NCBI GenBank assembly: GCA_934432885.1 | Contig: CAKRYY010000022.1 | Span: 1 to 49,844, forward strand | Source: an uncultured Lachnospiraceae bacterium | GTDB lineage: Bacteria > Bacillota > Clostridia > Lachnospirales > Lachnospiraceae | Length of the DNA: 49,844 nt | Reading direction: 5' to 3' | Shown: piece by piece, positions 1 through 9,907 of the stretch | Numbering within the stretch: position 1 is the first letter of the stretch | Layout: each line of letters begins with the position of its first letter | Program-made: the position numbers and the translations under genes | Notes under the pieces: model-generated | Database searches by the model: none | What the model saw: only the letters and a program-made list of their open reading frames with translations | What the model was told of the DNA's origin: nothing

Positions 1-173
1 AGCCCGTAGATTCGTTTCATAAAATACTGTGTACTGACACGCCCTTTTATTGTCACGAATCCATCAGCCTCAAGTTCCGCATTCAGCCGTCGTATCAGTT
101 TATAGGAATACGATAGTGAAACTCCCAACATTTCCATTACATCCTGCGCTGTTAAAAATCTCTTGTTCTCCAT
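1..173 (-). CDS. Small helix-turn-helix DNA-binding protein, cut by the window edge
   Basis: The reading frame opens with ATG at 171-173 and runs off the left edge with at least 57 codons. It begins MENKRFLTAQDVMEMLG, a typical start of small winged-helix or excisionase-type proteins, in which the segment around TAQDVMEMLGVSLSYSYKLI would form the helix-turn-helix. Short proteins of this kind are frequent in integrative elements, where they serve as excisionases or regulators; that role is inference. It is transcribed away from the XRE regulator at 354, and the two share a 180-bp control region. The C-terminus is not visible, so the family is uncertain. Confidence 0.6.
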   Translation of the reverse strand, partial: MENKRFLTAQDVMEMLGVSLSYSYKLIRRLNAELEADGFVTIKGRVSTQYFMKRIYG

Positions 174-204
174 AAGCTAATGCCTCCTCTCTTTTGCTTT
201 TATT

Positions 205-277
205 GTTCAGTTCATTTCCGAACGGTTGTGGTGTGTTTTATATTAACAGTTCATTTTTGCACTGTTAATGATATAAT
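205..277 (+). promoter_or_regulatory. Divergent control region with operator-like repeats and a -10 box
   Basis: A TATAAT hexamer at 272-277 precedes the XRE gene; no convincing -35 lies 17 bp upstream. The region holds a perfect 8-bp inverted repeat, TTAACAGT (243-250) and ACTGTTAA (261-268), and a second partial one, GTTC (210-213) and GAAC (220-223). The 10-mer CAGTTCATTT occurs twice, at 208-217 and 247-256, 39 bp apart. This arrangement fits binding by the adjacent XRE protein; the binding is inferred. Confidence 0.45.
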
Positions 278-353
278 ATACACAGATGCATGTTTTGTAC
301 CTCGTGTCTTCGTGCATGCTACAACACTCATTACACGAATAAGGAGCAGTAAA

Positions 354-995
354 ATGGGCGAGAAATTCACCAGTCGGGTAGGCTATTTGATTCGAAATTT
401 CAGAATTGCATCTGATATGACACAAAAGCAATTAGCAGATAAATGTGGACTAAACGAATCCACCATCCGAAACTATGAACTTGGAAACCGATATCCGGAC
501 GAAGCGACTTTGCTCAATATTGCCAACAATCTAGGTGTCAGTTTTTATGCATTATCAGATCCGGATGTTGCCAATATCTTCAGTGCACTCCATGTTCTGT
601 TTGACATCGAATGGGCATACGGACTACGCCCTACAATGAAGGATGGAGAAATATGCTTCAAATTTGAAGAACGGCTTCCAAGTGCCGGCCCCCGCCCGCA
701 GGAAGACCTCGATAACTTCAAGAAGATGGTGGAATATTGGGCACGCCTACGAGACAAGCTGGAGAATGGCGAAATAACCGAAACAGAATATTATCTCAAA
801 GAGATAAAATTTCCGATGAATCCAATAGAGCCGGATAAGGAATATACTATTTCGTTGAATCTTGACGATGACGACCAACTACTGGTTCAGAATATGAATG
901 AGGATGAAAAGGCTGGAGAAACTGCTGAGTTGTTAAAAGACTTGTTCCCAGATTTCTCTTATGCGAAGAGAAAGAGGAAACCGAAGAAGGAATAA
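354..995 (+). CDS. XRE-family helix-turn-helix regulator
   Basis: This 213-residue protein has a classic XRE (Cro/C1-type) DNA-binding domain at residues 8-65, including MTQKQLADKCGLNESTIRNY and the following GNRYPDEATLLNIANNLGV. The remainder, rich in acidic residues and ending in a lysine/arginine-rich tail, is of unknown function. The ATG at 354 is chosen because AAGGAG lies at 341-346; the frame stays open farther upstream but without a ribosome site, through the promoter. The operator-like repeats upstream suggest autoregulation (inference). It is followed after 17 bp by a membrane-anchored nuclease-like protein, so the two probably share a transcript. Such regulators are common in integrative elements. 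Confidence 0.8.
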   Translation: MGEKFTSRVGYLIRNFRIASDMTQKQLADKCGLNESTIRNYELGNRYPDEATLLNIANNLGVSFYALSDPDVANIFSALHVLFDIEWAYGLRPTMKDGEICFKFEERLPSAGPRPQEDLDNFKKMVEYWARLRDKLENGEITETEYYLKEIKFPMNPIEPDKEYTISLNLDDDDQLLVQNMNEDEKAGETAELLKDLFPDFSYAKRKRKPKKE

Positions 996-1012
996 ACCGA
1001 AAGGACATAATT

Positions 1013-1843
1013 ATGGATAAATTACAATATGATAGTTTTTACAAATTTCTCGTTTCACTAGGCATGCTACTGATTACATTACCTATTTTGGCATTCCTTT
1101 ATGTACTTAATATGGACTGTAAACTCATAAGCCAAAGTGATTACGATAATCTGTCCCAAATTTCAATTCAAAGAATACAAAATAATGAGAATTTACTTGA
1201 TTTTACAACTACAATTATGCCTGTAGCTTCTATTGTGCTTATCATAACAGGTCTAACCTTAATAATTATTGGATGTTGTAAATGGTATAGTATTCAAAAA
1301 GAACTTGACGAACAAATAAAATCCGATACAATTACTAAAAAGATTAATGCTACACAATTAAGTTCTTCAGAATCTGTTGAGAAAGCAGCTAATGAAATAT
1401 ATGCCGAGCAAAATGCTTCAACAAATGTTTCATCTGATAGAGTTGTAAAATACATGCAAATAGAGGATAAATGTTATAACTATTTTTCCAATAAGTTTTC
1501 TCACAGATATCTTCTCAAACAGAACTTACGTATAGGCAGATTCGAATACGATATTATTGCTCTCTCAAAGCGTACTAAGAATGACTTAATTTTTGAAATC
1601 AAATATTGGACCGTTAATACCATTACAAATAATAGACTTGAACATTTGATAAGTAATGTTAAATCTATGTGTGATAACTATAAATCTATCACAAGCCACA
1701 ACTGCGAGTCTGTGATAGTAATCGTCGCACCAAAAGAGAAAATAGAGAAAGTTAAAAGTGCTTGTCTCAACTACTTTAATAATTACAAAAATTTAATTTT
1801 AGAAAATGTAAATTTCGAATTCTTTGCTGAAGAAGATCTATAA
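1013..1843 (+). CDS. Two-pass membrane protein with PD-(D/E)XK nuclease-like domain
   Basis: The 276-residue product has two hydrophobic segments (about residues 12-33 and 67-89), a linker, and a soluble C-terminal domain. In that domain RFEYDIIAL places an aspartate at D180, and FEIKYW supplies E195-x-K197, with a possible upstream acidic residue at E151. This spacing matches the D-(D/E)xK core of the restriction-endonuclease fold used by Mrr-like and other nucleases. Catalysis is not shown. The ribosome site is AAAGGA. The gene is much richer in A+T than the housekeeping genes that follow, which suggests horizontal origin. It sits directly behind an XRE regulator. A role in defence or in element maintenance is possible, but nothing here proves it. 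Confidence 0.55.
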   Translation: MDKLQYDSFYKFLVSLGMLLITLPILAFLYVLNMDCKLISQSDYDNLSQISIQRIQNNENLLDFTTTIMPVASIVLIITGLTLIIIGCCKWYSIQKELDEQIKSDTITKKINATQLSSSESVEKAANEIYAEQNASTNVSSDRVVKYMQIEDKCYNYFSNKFSHRYLLKQNLRIGRFEYDIIALSKRTKNDLIFEIKYWTVNTITNNRLEHLISNVKSMCDNYKSITSHNCESVIVIVAPKEKIEKVKSACLNYFNNYKNLILENVNFEFFAEEDL

Positions 1844-1982
1844 AAGATTCCTAATCCCTTTAAGGATTATTTTCTCAATGATAAAGACAAGCTATAGGAA
1901 TAAAAAAGATTGGACTAATTCTTGTAAACCATCTCCAAAATCTAGTTTTTCAATATTATTGTCATTTGATTGTCACTGGGCA

Positions 1983-2024
1983 AAAAACGAGCCAAGAAAT
2001 GCCGTAAATTCGACATTTCTTGGC
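1983..2024 (-). terminator. Rho-independent terminator of guaA
   Basis: An 11-bp perfect stem, arms 1991-2001 and 2014-2024, is followed on the minus strand by TCGTTTTTTG. It lies 10 bp past the guaA stop codon. Confidence 0.85.
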
Positions 2025-2033
2025 TCATGTACA

Positions 2034-3578
2034 TTATTCAAACTCAATCGTTCCCGGCGGCTTACTCGTCAGATCATAGAATACCCGGTTGACCCCTTTG
2101 ACCTCGTTGATGACCCTGCTCATGACCTTCTGCAGCACCTCGAACGGAATCTCGGCAGCATCCGCTGTCATGAAATCAATGGTATTTACCGCACGCAGCG
2201 CAACCGCATAATCATACGTGCGCTCATCACCCATAACGCCGACTGACCGCATATTGGTCAGCGCAGCAAAGTACTGTCCGATGCTCCTGTCCAGTCCCGC
2301 CTTGGCGATTTCCTCGCGGTAAATCGCATCCGCATCCTGCACGATTCTTACCTTATCCGCTGTTACCTCACCGATAATACGGATACCAAGTCCGGGGCCA
2401 GGGAATGGCTGACGGAATACCAGTTTTTCCGGAATCCCCAGCTCCAGTCCGGCCTTTCTTACTTCATCCTTAAACAGATTCCGCAAAGGCTCTATAATCT
2501 CTTTAAAATCAACGCAGTCCGGCAGACCGCCTACATTGTGGTGGGACTTGATAACTGCGGATTCTCCGCCAAGTCCGCTTTCCACTACATCCGGATAGAT
2601 GGTTCCCTGTACAAGAAAATCCACCGCACCGATTTTTTTCGCTTCTTCTTCAAATACCCGGATAAATTCTTCACCGATAATCTTACGCTTCCGCTCCGGC
2701 TCCGACACGCCTGCAAGCTTTCCATAGAAACGCTCCTGTGCATTTACGCGGATAAAGTTGAGCTGGTAAGGTCCGTTCGGGCCAAATACCTCCTCGACCT
2801 CATCTCCCTCATTTTTACGAAGAAGTCCATGGTCAACAAACACACAGGTAAGCTGGCTGCCAATCGCCTTTGCCAGCATAACCGCCGCTACTGAGGAATC
2901 TACGCCGCCTGAAAGTGCGCACAATACCTTGCCGTCTCCGACCTTCTGGCGAATCTCCTGAATCGAATGTTCCACGAAGGAATCCATTCTCCATGTTCCG
3001 GCGCAGCCGCATATATTTCTTACGAAGTTATAAAGCATCTCCGTTCCATGCACGGTATGAAGCACCTCTGGATGGAACTGAATTGCATAGAGCTTCTTTT
3101 CTGCATTTTCCGTCGCAGCAATCGGACAGTCCTTCGTATGCGCAATCACACGAAAGCCCGGTGCAGCCTCTGAAATACGGTCAAAATGACTCATCCAGCA
3201 TACGTCTTTTTCCGGCACACCTGCAAAAATCGCAGAGGCCGTATCAAACGTAATCTCTGTCTTTCCATATTCCCCGACCTCCGGCGTAATTACCCTGCCG
3301 CCCAGCACGTGCATCATGAGCTGCGCGCCATAGCACAGACCCAGCGCTGGAATTCCCAGTTCGAAAAGCTCTCTGCTGTATGTCGGAGAATCTGCCGCAT
3401 AGCAGCTATTGGGTCCTCCCGTCAGAATAATTCCCTTCGGATTCATTTCCTTAATCTGTTCCAACGGCGTTTTATAAGAATAAATCTCACAATATACATT
3501 ACATTCCCGCACACGCCTTGCTACAAGCTGGTTGTATTGACCACCAAAGTCAATAACAATCACTTTTTCCTGATTCAT
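2034..3578 (-). CDS. guaA: GMP synthase (glutamine-hydrolysing)
   Basis: GuaA converts XMP to GMP using ATP and glutamine, the last step of GMP synthesis in the cytosol. The 514-residue length is standard. The class I glutamine amidotransferase domain shows the triad: Cys82 in LGLCYGAQ, His169 and Glu171 in FHPEV. The ATP-pyrophosphatase P-loop SGGVDSS lies at 223-229, and the C-terminal dimerisation domain ends with the usual KPPGTIEFE. The ATG at 3578 is preferred over upstream codons because AGGAGG precedes it by 9 bp. It is the last gene behind the HD hydrolase, 57 bp apart, and is followed by a strong terminator. No guanine riboswitch is visible immediately upstream. Confidence 0.97.
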   Translation of the reverse strand: MNQEKVIVIDFGGQYNQLVARRVRECNVYCEIYSYKTPLEQIKEMNPKGIILTGGPNSCYAADSPTYSRELFELGIPALGLCYGAQLMMHVLGGRVITPEVGEYGKTEITFDTASAIFAGVPEKDVCWMSHFDRISEAAPGFRVIAHTKDCPIAATENAEKKLYAIQFHPEVLHTVHGTEMLYNFVRNICGCAGTWRMDSFVEHSIQEIRQKVGDGKVLCALSGGVDSSVAAVMLAKAIGSQLTCVFVDHGLLRKNEGDEVEEVFGPNGPYQLNFIRVNAQERFYGKLAGVSEPERKRKIIGEEFIRVFEEEAKKIGAVDFLVQGTIYPDVVESGLGGESAVIKSHHNVGGLPDCVDFKEIIEPLRNLFKDEVRKAGLELGIPEKLVFRQPFPGPGLGIRIIGEVTADKVRIVQDADAIYREEIAKAGLDRSIGQYFAALTNMRSVGVMGDERTYDYAVALRAVNTIDFMTADAAEIPFEVLQKVMSRVINEVKGVNRVFYDLTSKPPGTIEFE

Positions 3579-3635
3579 CCAAATTTTCCTCCTGTTGTGC
3601 TTCGCTCTTTTCATTATAGATTGTGCTTTGTTCAT

Positions 3636-4442
3636 TTACAAGCACTTTCCGCACAGACCATTCATCCGATTCTCTATAAAACGCTCCATCTCCGCCTCCA
3701 GCCTGCGAAACGTTGCCAGTGTTTCAGGGTTCTCCACAGGAAATGCAATCAGCTTTTTCCAATAGCCCTGCTGCTGTGCAATCTGAAGGCTTTTTGGAAA
3801 TACCAGCTCAAAAAGCAGGGAAACATGTCCTACAATATGGTCTACCGGCGTTTTCTTTAGGCTGCGCAGCGTAGCATGATGTTCATAAAAGCTTTCCACT
3901 ACAGCAGGTGTGACATCTGCATGCAGCAGCTCCTCCCGCGCCGTATTATAGATTTCCTCAAGCGGCGTTTCGACATTGACCCGCAGAATATCTACCTTAT
4001 CTGCATCCCGCAGAATATTGCAGAACAGGCTTGTCCGTTCATCCAGCTCATCCGGAACGCGGTAGGCGCTGTGTACACGGATTGCCGTCTCAATCAGCGC
4101 ATCCTGCCCTGCATCTGCAATATATTCACGGATACAGCTTTTATTTCCATTCTTTCCAAATAAAATGTCTGCACCGAGCTGCGCATGGTCGATAGATTCC
4201 GCGTCGTTGAAGGTATCATACCGGCGAAGCTGTTCAAATCTGCCAATGTCATGCAGCATTCCAAGCAGCCATGCCAGATCCATATCCGCCTCCCCGCAGC
4301 CTGCGGATTCTGCAATCTGTTCACACAGCTCTGCCACTCTATAAGTATGTCCGATTTTCAGCGCAATCTTTTCATCGGAAGCGTCATAAGCTGCCGTATA
4401 CTTCCGAAAATTTTCCCGCACAGTCTCTTTTTCTATTTTCAT
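3636..4442 (-). CDS. HD-domain phosphohydrolase
   Basis: This 268-residue cytosolic protein has an HD domain: His32 (IGHTYRV), the His64-Asp65 pair in MLHDIGRFE, His86 in SIDHAQLG and a later Asp in LRDADKVDIL. Together these form the metal site of HD phosphohydrolases, which cleave phosphates from nucleotides or other substrates. The substrate cannot be read from the sequence. The ribosome site is weak (AGAAGGGA, about 13 bp from the ATG). It lies between a TPM-domain membrane protein and guaA on the same strand with short gaps, so it may share the transcript; a nucleotide-related role would suit guaA. Confidence 0.85.
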   Translation of the reverse strand: MKIEKETVRENFRKYTAAYDASDEKIALKIGHTYRVAELCEQIAESAGCGEADMDLAWLLGMLHDIGRFEQLRRYDTFNDAESIDHAQLGADILFGKNGNKSCIREYIADAGQDALIETAIRVHSAYRVPDELDERTSLFCNILRDADKVDILRVNVETPLEEIYNTAREELLHADVTPAVVESFYEHHATLRSLKKTPVDHIVGHVSLLFELVFPKSLQIAQQQGYWKKLIAFPVENPETLATFRRLEAEMERFIENRMNGLCGKCL

Positions 4443-4460
4443 CCTATTTTCATGTCCCTT

Positions 4461-5339
4461 CTAAAAATCTCTTCCGGCTCCGCCTCCGCCAAAGCTGCCG
4501 CCTCCGCCATCCGAATCCCCTCCATCAAGGTAATCCAACAGATGCGGCACCCAGAGCAGACAATTTTCCGCCAACGCACCTATTGCAGGCCAGCTGAAAT
4601 TCTTCTCTCTGTATCCTGCGCTGAGATTCTTTTTTAGGATGCCATCAATCAAGCAGTATACGCCCCACCGGATAAGCCGGAATAAGAGCAGCGCTACAAA
4701 CGGAACTCCGCACACAATCATGATAATCGGCACGAAAATAACCAGCAGAATCATAATAATGCCTATGATAAGCTGCCACCATGCAATATCGACGTCTTCC
4801 TCCTGGCTGTCAAAGGCAGGCGTATCGACCGCCTCCAGTCCGTATTCCGCCCGCACTTCATTTAAAATGGCATAATACAGGGATATGCTTCCCTCCGCAA
4901 ACTTATCTTCCTTATAATAAGAAAGCGCATGCTCATCTATAAGCCTGCCTGTCTTTGCGTCCGTAAGCACGCCCTCCAGTCCGTAGCCAACAGCAACCCA
5001 AACCTTTCTGTCCTCTACAGAAAGAACAATCAGTACGCCATTGTCCTTATCTGCGGAACCAATTCCCCAGGCTCTTCCCGTTTCAACAGCGTACTCGCTG
5101 ATTTCTTTGCCGTCCGTTGTATCGACAGTCAAAAGCACTACCTGCGCCGTCGTCTTTTTATAAAGCGACTTTCCCTCGCTGCACAGGTCATTTTCCTGCT
5201 CCTCAGAAAGTACATCTGCATAATCATTGACATAAAACTGTTCCGTTGGTTTCAATGTCTTTGCAGATACCGGAAGCGTCTGTGAAAACAGCAGTCCCAG
5301 AAACAGCAAAAGCAGCCCCGCCATTACATTTTTTCTCAT
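4461..5339 (-). CDS. TPM-domain membrane protein with Gly-rich tail (YgcG-like)
   Basis: The 292-residue product has a signal peptide (residues 1-26, hydrophobic core LLLLFLGLLF, cut after VSA) and then a TPM domain (about 35-170), recognisable by FYVNDYADVLSE and WVAVGYGLEG. Two close hydrophobic segments follow, and the tail is nearly pure glycine and serine (GGGGSFGGGGAG). TPM proteins face the outside of the membrane; some act in photosystem repair or envelope quality control, but this subtype has no defined activity. The start at 5339 follows AGAAGGAA and gives a proper signal peptide. LemA lies 16 bp upstream, and lemA next to TPM genes is a recurrent pair in Firmicutes. Confidence 0.85.
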   Translation of the reverse strand: MRKNVMAGLLLLFLGLLFSQTLPVSAKTLKPTEQFYVNDYADVLSEEQENDLCSEGKSLYKKTTAQVVLLTVDTTDGKEISEYAVETGRAWGIGSADKDNGVLIVLSVEDRKVWVAVGYGLEGVLTDAKTGRLIDEHALSYYKEDKFAEGSISLYYAILNEVRAEYGLEAVDTPAFDSQEEDVDIAWWQLIIGIIMILLVIFVPIIMIVCGVPFVALLLFRLIRWGVYCLIDGILKKNLSAGYREKNFSWPAIGALAENCLLWVPHLLDYLDGGDSDGGGGSFGGGGAGRDF

Positions 5340-5355
5340 GTTCCTTCTGCCTTTC

Positions 5356-5922
5356 TCAGTCAGCAAGCAATGCGCCTGCATCCGGCACCTGCGCTGTCAT
5401 TTCATCCGCTTCAAAATAATCCGCTTTTTCAAAGCCAAACACAGCGCCCAGCAGGCTGCCCGGCAGGGTAACGAGCTTATGATTATAAAGTCTGACCGCC
5501 TCATTATAATCATGGCGCGCCGTTGAAATCCTGTTTTCGCTCCCCGACAGTTCATCCATCAGTCCAATATAAACCGTATCGCTTTTCAGCTCAGGGTAAG
5601 CTTCCAGCGTCACATTCATATTTCCAAGCGCAGCATCCAGCTTAGAATCTGCCGCTGCCTTCTGTTGCATGTCCTGCGCCTCCATAAGCTCTTTTCTGGC
5701 TTCCAGCACAGCATCAAAAACAGCAGTCTCATGCGCCGCATAGCTTTTCACACTGTCAATCAGGTTCGGAATCAGATCCGAGCGTCTCTGCAGCATCGTA
5801 TCTACATTTGCAGCAGCGCTGGCTACATCCTCCCTGCTGCCCGCAAGTCCGTTATAGCCTGCCATGACAATGATTATCAACAATAATAAAATGCCGCCGA
5901 AAGCTGCCAGTCCTTTTTTCAT
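5356..5922 (-). CDS. lemA: LemA family protein
   Basis: The 188-residue protein has one N-terminal membrane helix (residues 7-24) followed by a helical LemA domain with the signature YNGL, RRSDLIPNLIDSVKSYA and NEAVRLYN. The N-terminus is expected to be short and the helical domain soluble. LemA proteins have no established biochemical activity; the epitope name comes from Listeria. The ribosome site AGAGG stands about 8 bp before the ATG. It begins the run lemA-TPM-HD-guaA. A hairpin at 5953-5986 separates it from spoIIID. Confidence 0.9.
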   Translation of the reverse strand: MKKGLAAFGGILLLLIIIVMAGYNGLAGSREDVASAAANVDTMLQRRSDLIPNLIDSVKSYAAHETAVFDAVLEARKELMEAQDMQQKAAADSKLDAALGNMNVTLEAYPELKSDTVYIGLMDELSGSENRISTARHDYNEAVRLYNHKLVTLPGSLLGAVFGFEKADYFEADEMTAQVPDAGALLAD

Positions 5923-5952
5923 CTGTCATCCTCTTTTCTTTTGGTATGCTTC

Positions 5953-5986
5953 CCGTTTTCCAACCCCGTACCCGGCTGGAAAACGG
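5953..5986. terminator. Inverted repeat between spoIIID and lemA
   Basis: Ten-base arms CCGTTTTCCA (5953-5962) and TGGAAAACGG (5977-5986) enclose a 14-base GC-rich loop. On the plus strand a TATTTTTA run follows; on the minus strand, the coding direction of both neighbours, there is no good U-tract. It may end spoIIID transcripts weakly, or stop antisense transcription. Confidence 0.45.
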
Positions 5987-6006
5987 TATTTTTACATTTT
6001 TGTTTT

Positions 6007-6258
6007 CTATGTCTGGTGTCTGTATTTTTCTCTCGTAGCAAGTCCGCCCCTGATATGGCGCTCCGATTTGTTCACATCCAGCACCTTTCTTGCTTCCTTT
6101 GCCAATGCCGGATTGACCTGCGCAAGACGTTCTGTTACGTCCTTATGTACCGTCGATTTGGAAATCCCGAATTTCTTCGCCGTCTGCCTGACTGTCGCAT
6201 TGTAGCCAATGATATACTCAGCAATTCGAATCGCCCGTTCCTCGATATAATCCTTCAA
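6007..6258 (-). CDS. spoIIID: Sporulation transcription factor SpoIIID
   Basis: The 83-residue product is nearly all DNA-binding domain. It begins KDYIEERAIRIAEYIIGYN, contains FGISKSTVHKDVTERL as recognition region, and has the typical basic RHIRGG tail. SpoIIID acts in the mother cell during sporulation, both activating and repressing sigma-E-dependent genes. The start codon is TTG at 6256-6258: it follows GAGGG by 7 bp, and starting here gives the conserved M-x-DYI-ER terminus. The ATG six bases upstream is out of frame and closed by TGA. A sigma-E-like promoter lies just upstream. Confidence 0.95.
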   Translation of the reverse strand: MKDYIEERAIRIAEYIIGYNATVRQTAKKFGISKSTVHKDVTERLAQVNPALAKEARKVLDVNKSERHIRGGLATREKYRHQT

Positions 6259-6285
6259 ATCATTTCCCTCAAAATGCTTTTTTAC

Positions 6286-6312
6286 AATGTATGAGCATTT
6301 CGGAAATGATAT
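6286..6312 (-). promoter_or_regulatory. Sigma-E-like promoter of spoIIID
   Basis: On the minus strand ATA (6310-6312), a 16-bp spacer and CATACATT (6286-6293) match the sigma-E pattern known from Bacillus (ATA, 16-18 bp, CATACAnT). spoIIID is a sigma-E target in studied spore-formers, so pattern and gene agree. Confidence 0.75.
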
Positions 6313-6327
6313 TCTCCTTAAAACCTC

Positions 6328-8811
6328 TTATCCCTTTTTCACAGACATTTCTTCCACTGTTTGCAAAAGCTCCTTAAAGCTGGCATAAAACTCCTCAAAG
6401 CCTTCTGTGATTGCCTGCATATCGCCCGCCTTTGCCAAAAGCTCCTGCTGCTTTGCACGCTCAGAAAATGCCGCAGCGCCAATCGTCCTTGACGTACTTT
6501 TGATACCGTGCACGATAACGGCATAACCGCTTAAATCCTCCGCCTGCAGCTTTTGCGGCAGCTTTTCCAGATATTCCCTGCCCTGCTTGCAATAAGCCAC
6601 CAGCACCTTTTCATAAATGCTTTCGTTGTCATTACAGTAGGATAATCCCAGCTTTCTGTCAATCCCTTCCGGAAGCGCTTCTTCCTCAGGCTCAGGTGGA
6701 GTCTCTGACGCAGGCAGAATTTTTTCAGGCGGCAGGTACCTGCGTATCGTTTCCTCCAATACGCTGCCCTCAACCGGCTTGCTTAAGTAATCTACAAAGC
6801 CTGCCTTCAGATAGGTTTCTCTGATACCGACGATGGCATTTGCCGTCAGCGCAATGACCGGCGTATCCTTGCTGAGATTATGCGGCAGGGTTCTTGCACG
6901 CTCCAGCGTTTCGATTCCGTCCATCTCTGGCATCATGTGATCCAGCAGAATCACATCGTAATGCTCCTGCTGCATCAGGGAAAGACATTCCTCTCCGCTC
7001 AAACAGGTCGTTACCTGCATCTGTGTCTGCTTTAAGAGCTCCTTTGCCACATAGAGGTTCATTTCCATATCGTCTACAATCAGTATCTTTGCCTGCGGCG
7101 CAGTAAAACTTTCATGATAAACCGGCTCTGCCGGCGCTTCCTCTTCCCATGACTGGGGATTTCCTATCGGCGTTTCATCCACAACGCGCTGCGGCAGATA
7201 GATGGTAAAGGTCGAACCTTTTCCATAATCGCTTTCCACCGAAAGAGAGCCGCCCATCTCTGCCAGCAGACCATTCGTAATCGCAAGACCAAGTCCTGTT
7301 CCCTCTACATTTCTGTTCTGCTCTCTGTCAAGACGCTCAAAATCAAGGAAAAGCTTCTCCATATCCTCTTTGCGGATACCGATACCTGTATCTGCGACCT
7401 GAATCTGCAGCCATTGCAGCTCGCCCTCTCTCTTTCCACTGACAGCAAGCTTTACACTTCCCTGCTTTGTATATTTGACCGCATTGGTCAAAATATTTGT
7501 AATTATCTGTCCTACCTTCGTCTCATCGCCAATCAGACCATCCGGCAGCATTTCATCAATTTCGATTTCAAAATCAAGGTTTTTCTTCTCTGCCCTGATG
7601 CGGATCATATTGACAACATCCAGAAGCACCTCTTTAAAATGGTAAGGCGCCTCCGCAATTTCCATCTTGCCGGACTCAATTTTAGAAAAATCCAAAATCC
7701 CGTTAATAATAGAGAGCAGGTTTTTGCTCGCGTTGCCGATTTTCTCCGCATACTCACGGATTTCGCTCTCACCGGACTCCCTCAGAATCATCTCATTCAT
7801 TCCCATGATTGCGTTAATCGGTGTACGGATTTCATGTGACATATTCGCAAGGAAATCACTCTTTGCGCGGTTTGCCTTCTCTGCCGCCTGTTTCGCTTCC
7901 CGCAGCTCATCACTTTCCTTTGCCTTTTCCTCCACACCGGAGAGGTAAACGATTCCAATGACAAGCAGAATCATCAGCAGTCCAAATACCCAGAGCACCA
8001 GCGTAACAATATAGGAAATGCCTTCCGATATGACGCCTTTCGGAACAAAACCTGCCAGCATCATTTCTGTCTGGTCAACCTCAGCTAAGAAAAACAGCCA
8101 TTCGCCGCCGCCCTCATCCTGTAAAACCTGTGCCGCAGATACCGCTATATTCAATTTGGTGCCAACGTCCTGAAACGTCGCTGTTACGGCATCCTCCTCC
8201 AGAAAGGTTTCATCTTCCTTCGTCCACTCCATCCCATGCAGGATGATTTTACCACCATGATTGATTAAAAATCCTCTGCCCTTACCACTGTAACAGGGAA
8301 CAGAAAATTTCTGCTCCAGAAGCGGCTTCTCATACACCTTATAAAGCACATATTTGATATTTTCACCGCTGTATACGGGTACGGAAAACAACATGCTGCC
8401 GGACGCATCGCTGTAGCAGACCGCCCGCTCTCCCCGGAAAGATTTTTCAATGCCCGGAAATTCCAGAAGCGACAGCTCTGCACCGAGAACTGCCCTTCCA
8501 TGAATATCCAGAATTCCCATCGCAACACCCGGATTTTCTTTCTGCGCACTTCTTAAAAGGCGCGCCCGATCCACCAGCTCATCCTCCATATAGCCGGCAA
8601 GTATTTCCATCGCATCCAGTTCACTGTCAAATTCCTCTCTGTAAATTTCCGAAAGCGACCTCGCATACAGACTGACCTGCTTTTCCATATAGGAATCCAG
8701 CAGGCTTTCCAGCTTACCCTTCATCAGAATACCAACAACCAGCAGCACCAGAAAGAATAAGCACATTCCCTGCAGCTTCCGCAGTCTGCTTCCGCTCCAT
8801 CTATCTGTCAT
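6328..8811 (-). CDS. Hybrid sensor histidine kinase with REC and Hpt domains
   Basis: The 827-residue protein has a membrane helix at 14-31, an extracytoplasmic region to about 265 that resembles a Cache-type sensor, and a second helix at 266-291. The kinase core follows: HisKA with phospho-acceptor His326 in MSHEIRTP, N-box NILTNAVKY, and G-boxes ADTGIGI and GTGLGLAI. A receiver domain (572-690) shows DD580-581, phospho-acceptor Asp624 and Lys678. A C-terminal Hpt domain carries His768 in VHGIKSTSR. It has no DNA-binding output, so phosphate must pass to a separate regulator. The ATG at 8811 is preferred over a GTG at 8823 because GGAG precedes it; it overlaps the upstream stop, implying coupling to the binding-protein genes. 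Confidence 0.95.
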   Translation of the reverse strand: MTDRWSGSRLRKLQGMCLFFLVLLVVGILMKGKLESLLDSYMEKQVSLYARSLSEIYREEFDSELDAMEILAGYMEDELVDRARLLRSAQKENPGVAMGILDIHGRAVLGAELSLLEFPGIEKSFRGERAVCYSDASGSMLFSVPVYSGENIKYVLYKVYEKPLLEQKFSVPCYSGKGRGFLINHGGKIILHGMEWTKEDETFLEEDAVTATFQDVGTKLNIAVSAAQVLQDEGGGEWLFFLAEVDQTEMMLAGFVPKGVISEGISYIVTLVLWVFGLLMILLVIGIVYLSGVEEKAKESDELREAKQAAEKANRAKSDFLANMSHEIRTPINAIMGMNEMILRESGESEIREYAEKIGNASKNLLSIINGILDFSKIESGKMEIAEAPYHFKEVLLDVVNMIRIRAEKKNLDFEIEIDEMLPDGLIGDETKVGQIITNILTNAVKYTKQGSVKLAVSGKREGELQWLQIQVADTGIGIRKEDMEKLFLDFERLDREQNRNVEGTGLGLAITNGLLAEMGGSLSVESDYGKGSTFTIYLPQRVVDETPIGNPQSWEEEAPAEPVYHESFTAPQAKILIVDDMEMNLYVAKELLKQTQMQVTTCLSGEECLSLMQQEHYDVILLDHMMPEMDGIETLERARTLPHNLSKDTPVIALTANAIVGIRETYLKAGFVDYLSKPVEGSVLEETIRRYLPPEKILPASETPPEPEEEALPEGIDRKLGLSYCNDNESIYEKVLVAYCKQGREYLEKLPQKLQAEDLSGYAVIVHGIKSTSRTIGAAAFSERAKQQELLAKAGDMQAITEGFEEFYASFKELLQTVEEMSVKKG

Positions 8812-9907
8812 AAAACTCCACACCTTCTACATACCATGTCAGCTTTTCCTGTAATACCGCATCGCTGAGTGTCTCATCCTTACTGCAGCGCAGCGTTCCT
8901 TCATTATCCTTGATGAGTCCTGAAAAAACATCCTGACCGCGAAGAATTTTGCGCTTCTCCTTCACAACCAGCTTCCGTGCCTGTGGCACTACCGCCTCTG
9001 AATATGGCGTAAGTCCCACGCCCTTCTGTGCAAGACCGACCCAGTAATATGATTTCTCATTGATTTTTCCCCGCAGGTAATCCTTCAAAATCTCCTGATA
9101 GGTCATTTTCCAGTCACACTGCACCGTTGTCAGATACCGCTCGGAGACGCCGTCCGGCTTTTCATGATAGCCAATGGAATAAATCCCCGCTTCCTCCGCT
9201 TCTTCTATTACATAGGGTCTGTTCTGATGATAGGTAATTACATCCACCTGTTCATCCGCAATCAGTCCCTGTGTCAGTGCACGTTCCCTCTCTTCGTCCT
9301 CCCATGCACCCGTCCATGCAACGATTACCTTTGCATCCGGATTTGCCTTTCTTACACCCAGTGCAAACGCATCTATCCCTCTGTTTACCTCCACATTCGG
9401 CATCGCCGCCACATAGCCGATTCTGCCGCTTTCCGTCTGCGCCCCCGCGATCAGACCGGAAAGGTATCTCGCCTGATAAACCCTTGCGAAATAGGGCGTC
9501 ACATTGGGACTGTCATTCCCATTTTCCGTAGAACAGCAGACATAAAATGCAATCTGCGGATAATCCCTGATGGTCTCCAGCGCCTTTTCAAAATAATTAT
9601 AGCTGTTCAAAAAGATGACGTTTACGCCCTCCTGTGCCAGCTCCTTTATCGCCTGTGTACAGCTCTCTTTTTCTTCTTTAACGCCCTTCCGCACAGAGAG
9701 CTCTATGTTAAGCTCCTCGCAGGCAGCGCAGATTCCCTGATATTGCAGGCTGCTCCAGCCTTCCTCCGTTTCCAGCCCTGTCATAACAAAGCCAGCCCTT
9801 ACCGCCGGCTGTTCCTGTCTGTCACTGTGCACAATCAAAAACACAATCGAGGCAAAAACAAACAGCCCCATAAAAATCAGGATTCCTCCCCATTTTTTTC
9901 GGCTCAC
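8801..9907 (-). CDS. Membrane-anchored BMP-family binding protein (second copy)
   Basis: The 368-residue protein has an N-terminal membrane helix (residues 8-27) without a lipobox cysteine, then a periplasmic-binding-protein fold of the BMP/Med/PnrA family ([37 protein letters not shown]). In this family nucleosides or autoinducer-like ligands are bound; the ligand here is unknown. Translation starts at GTG (9905-9907), overlapping the previous gene by GTGA. The gene also overlaps the hybrid kinase by 11 bp. No permease or ATPase gene is nearby, so a sensing role with the kinase is more likely than transport (inference). It is a clear paralogue of its upstream neighbour. Confidence 0.85.
   Translation of the reverse strand: MSRKKWGGILIFMGLFVFASIVFLIVHSDRQEQPAVRAGFVMTGLETEEGWSSLQYQGICAACEELNIELSVRKGVKEEKESCTQAIKELAQEGVNVIFLNSYNYFEKALETIRDYPQIAFYVCCSTENGNDSPNVTPYFARVYQARYLSGLIAGAQTESGRIGYVAAMPNVEVNRGIDAFALGVRKANPDAKVIVAWTGAWEDEERERALTQGLIADEQVDVITYHQNRPYVIEEAEEAGIYSIGYHEKPDGVSERYLTTVQCDWKMTYQEILKDYLRGKINEKSYYWVGLAQKGVGLTPYSEAVVPQARKLVVKEKRKILRGQDVFSGLIKDNEGTLRCSKDETLSDAVLQEKLTWYVEGVEFYDR

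Noticed and set aside
1824..2246. Plus-strand reading frame of 140 codons
   Set aside because: It runs through the guaA terminator and antisense to the guaA end, has no ribosome site and no protein-like pattern.
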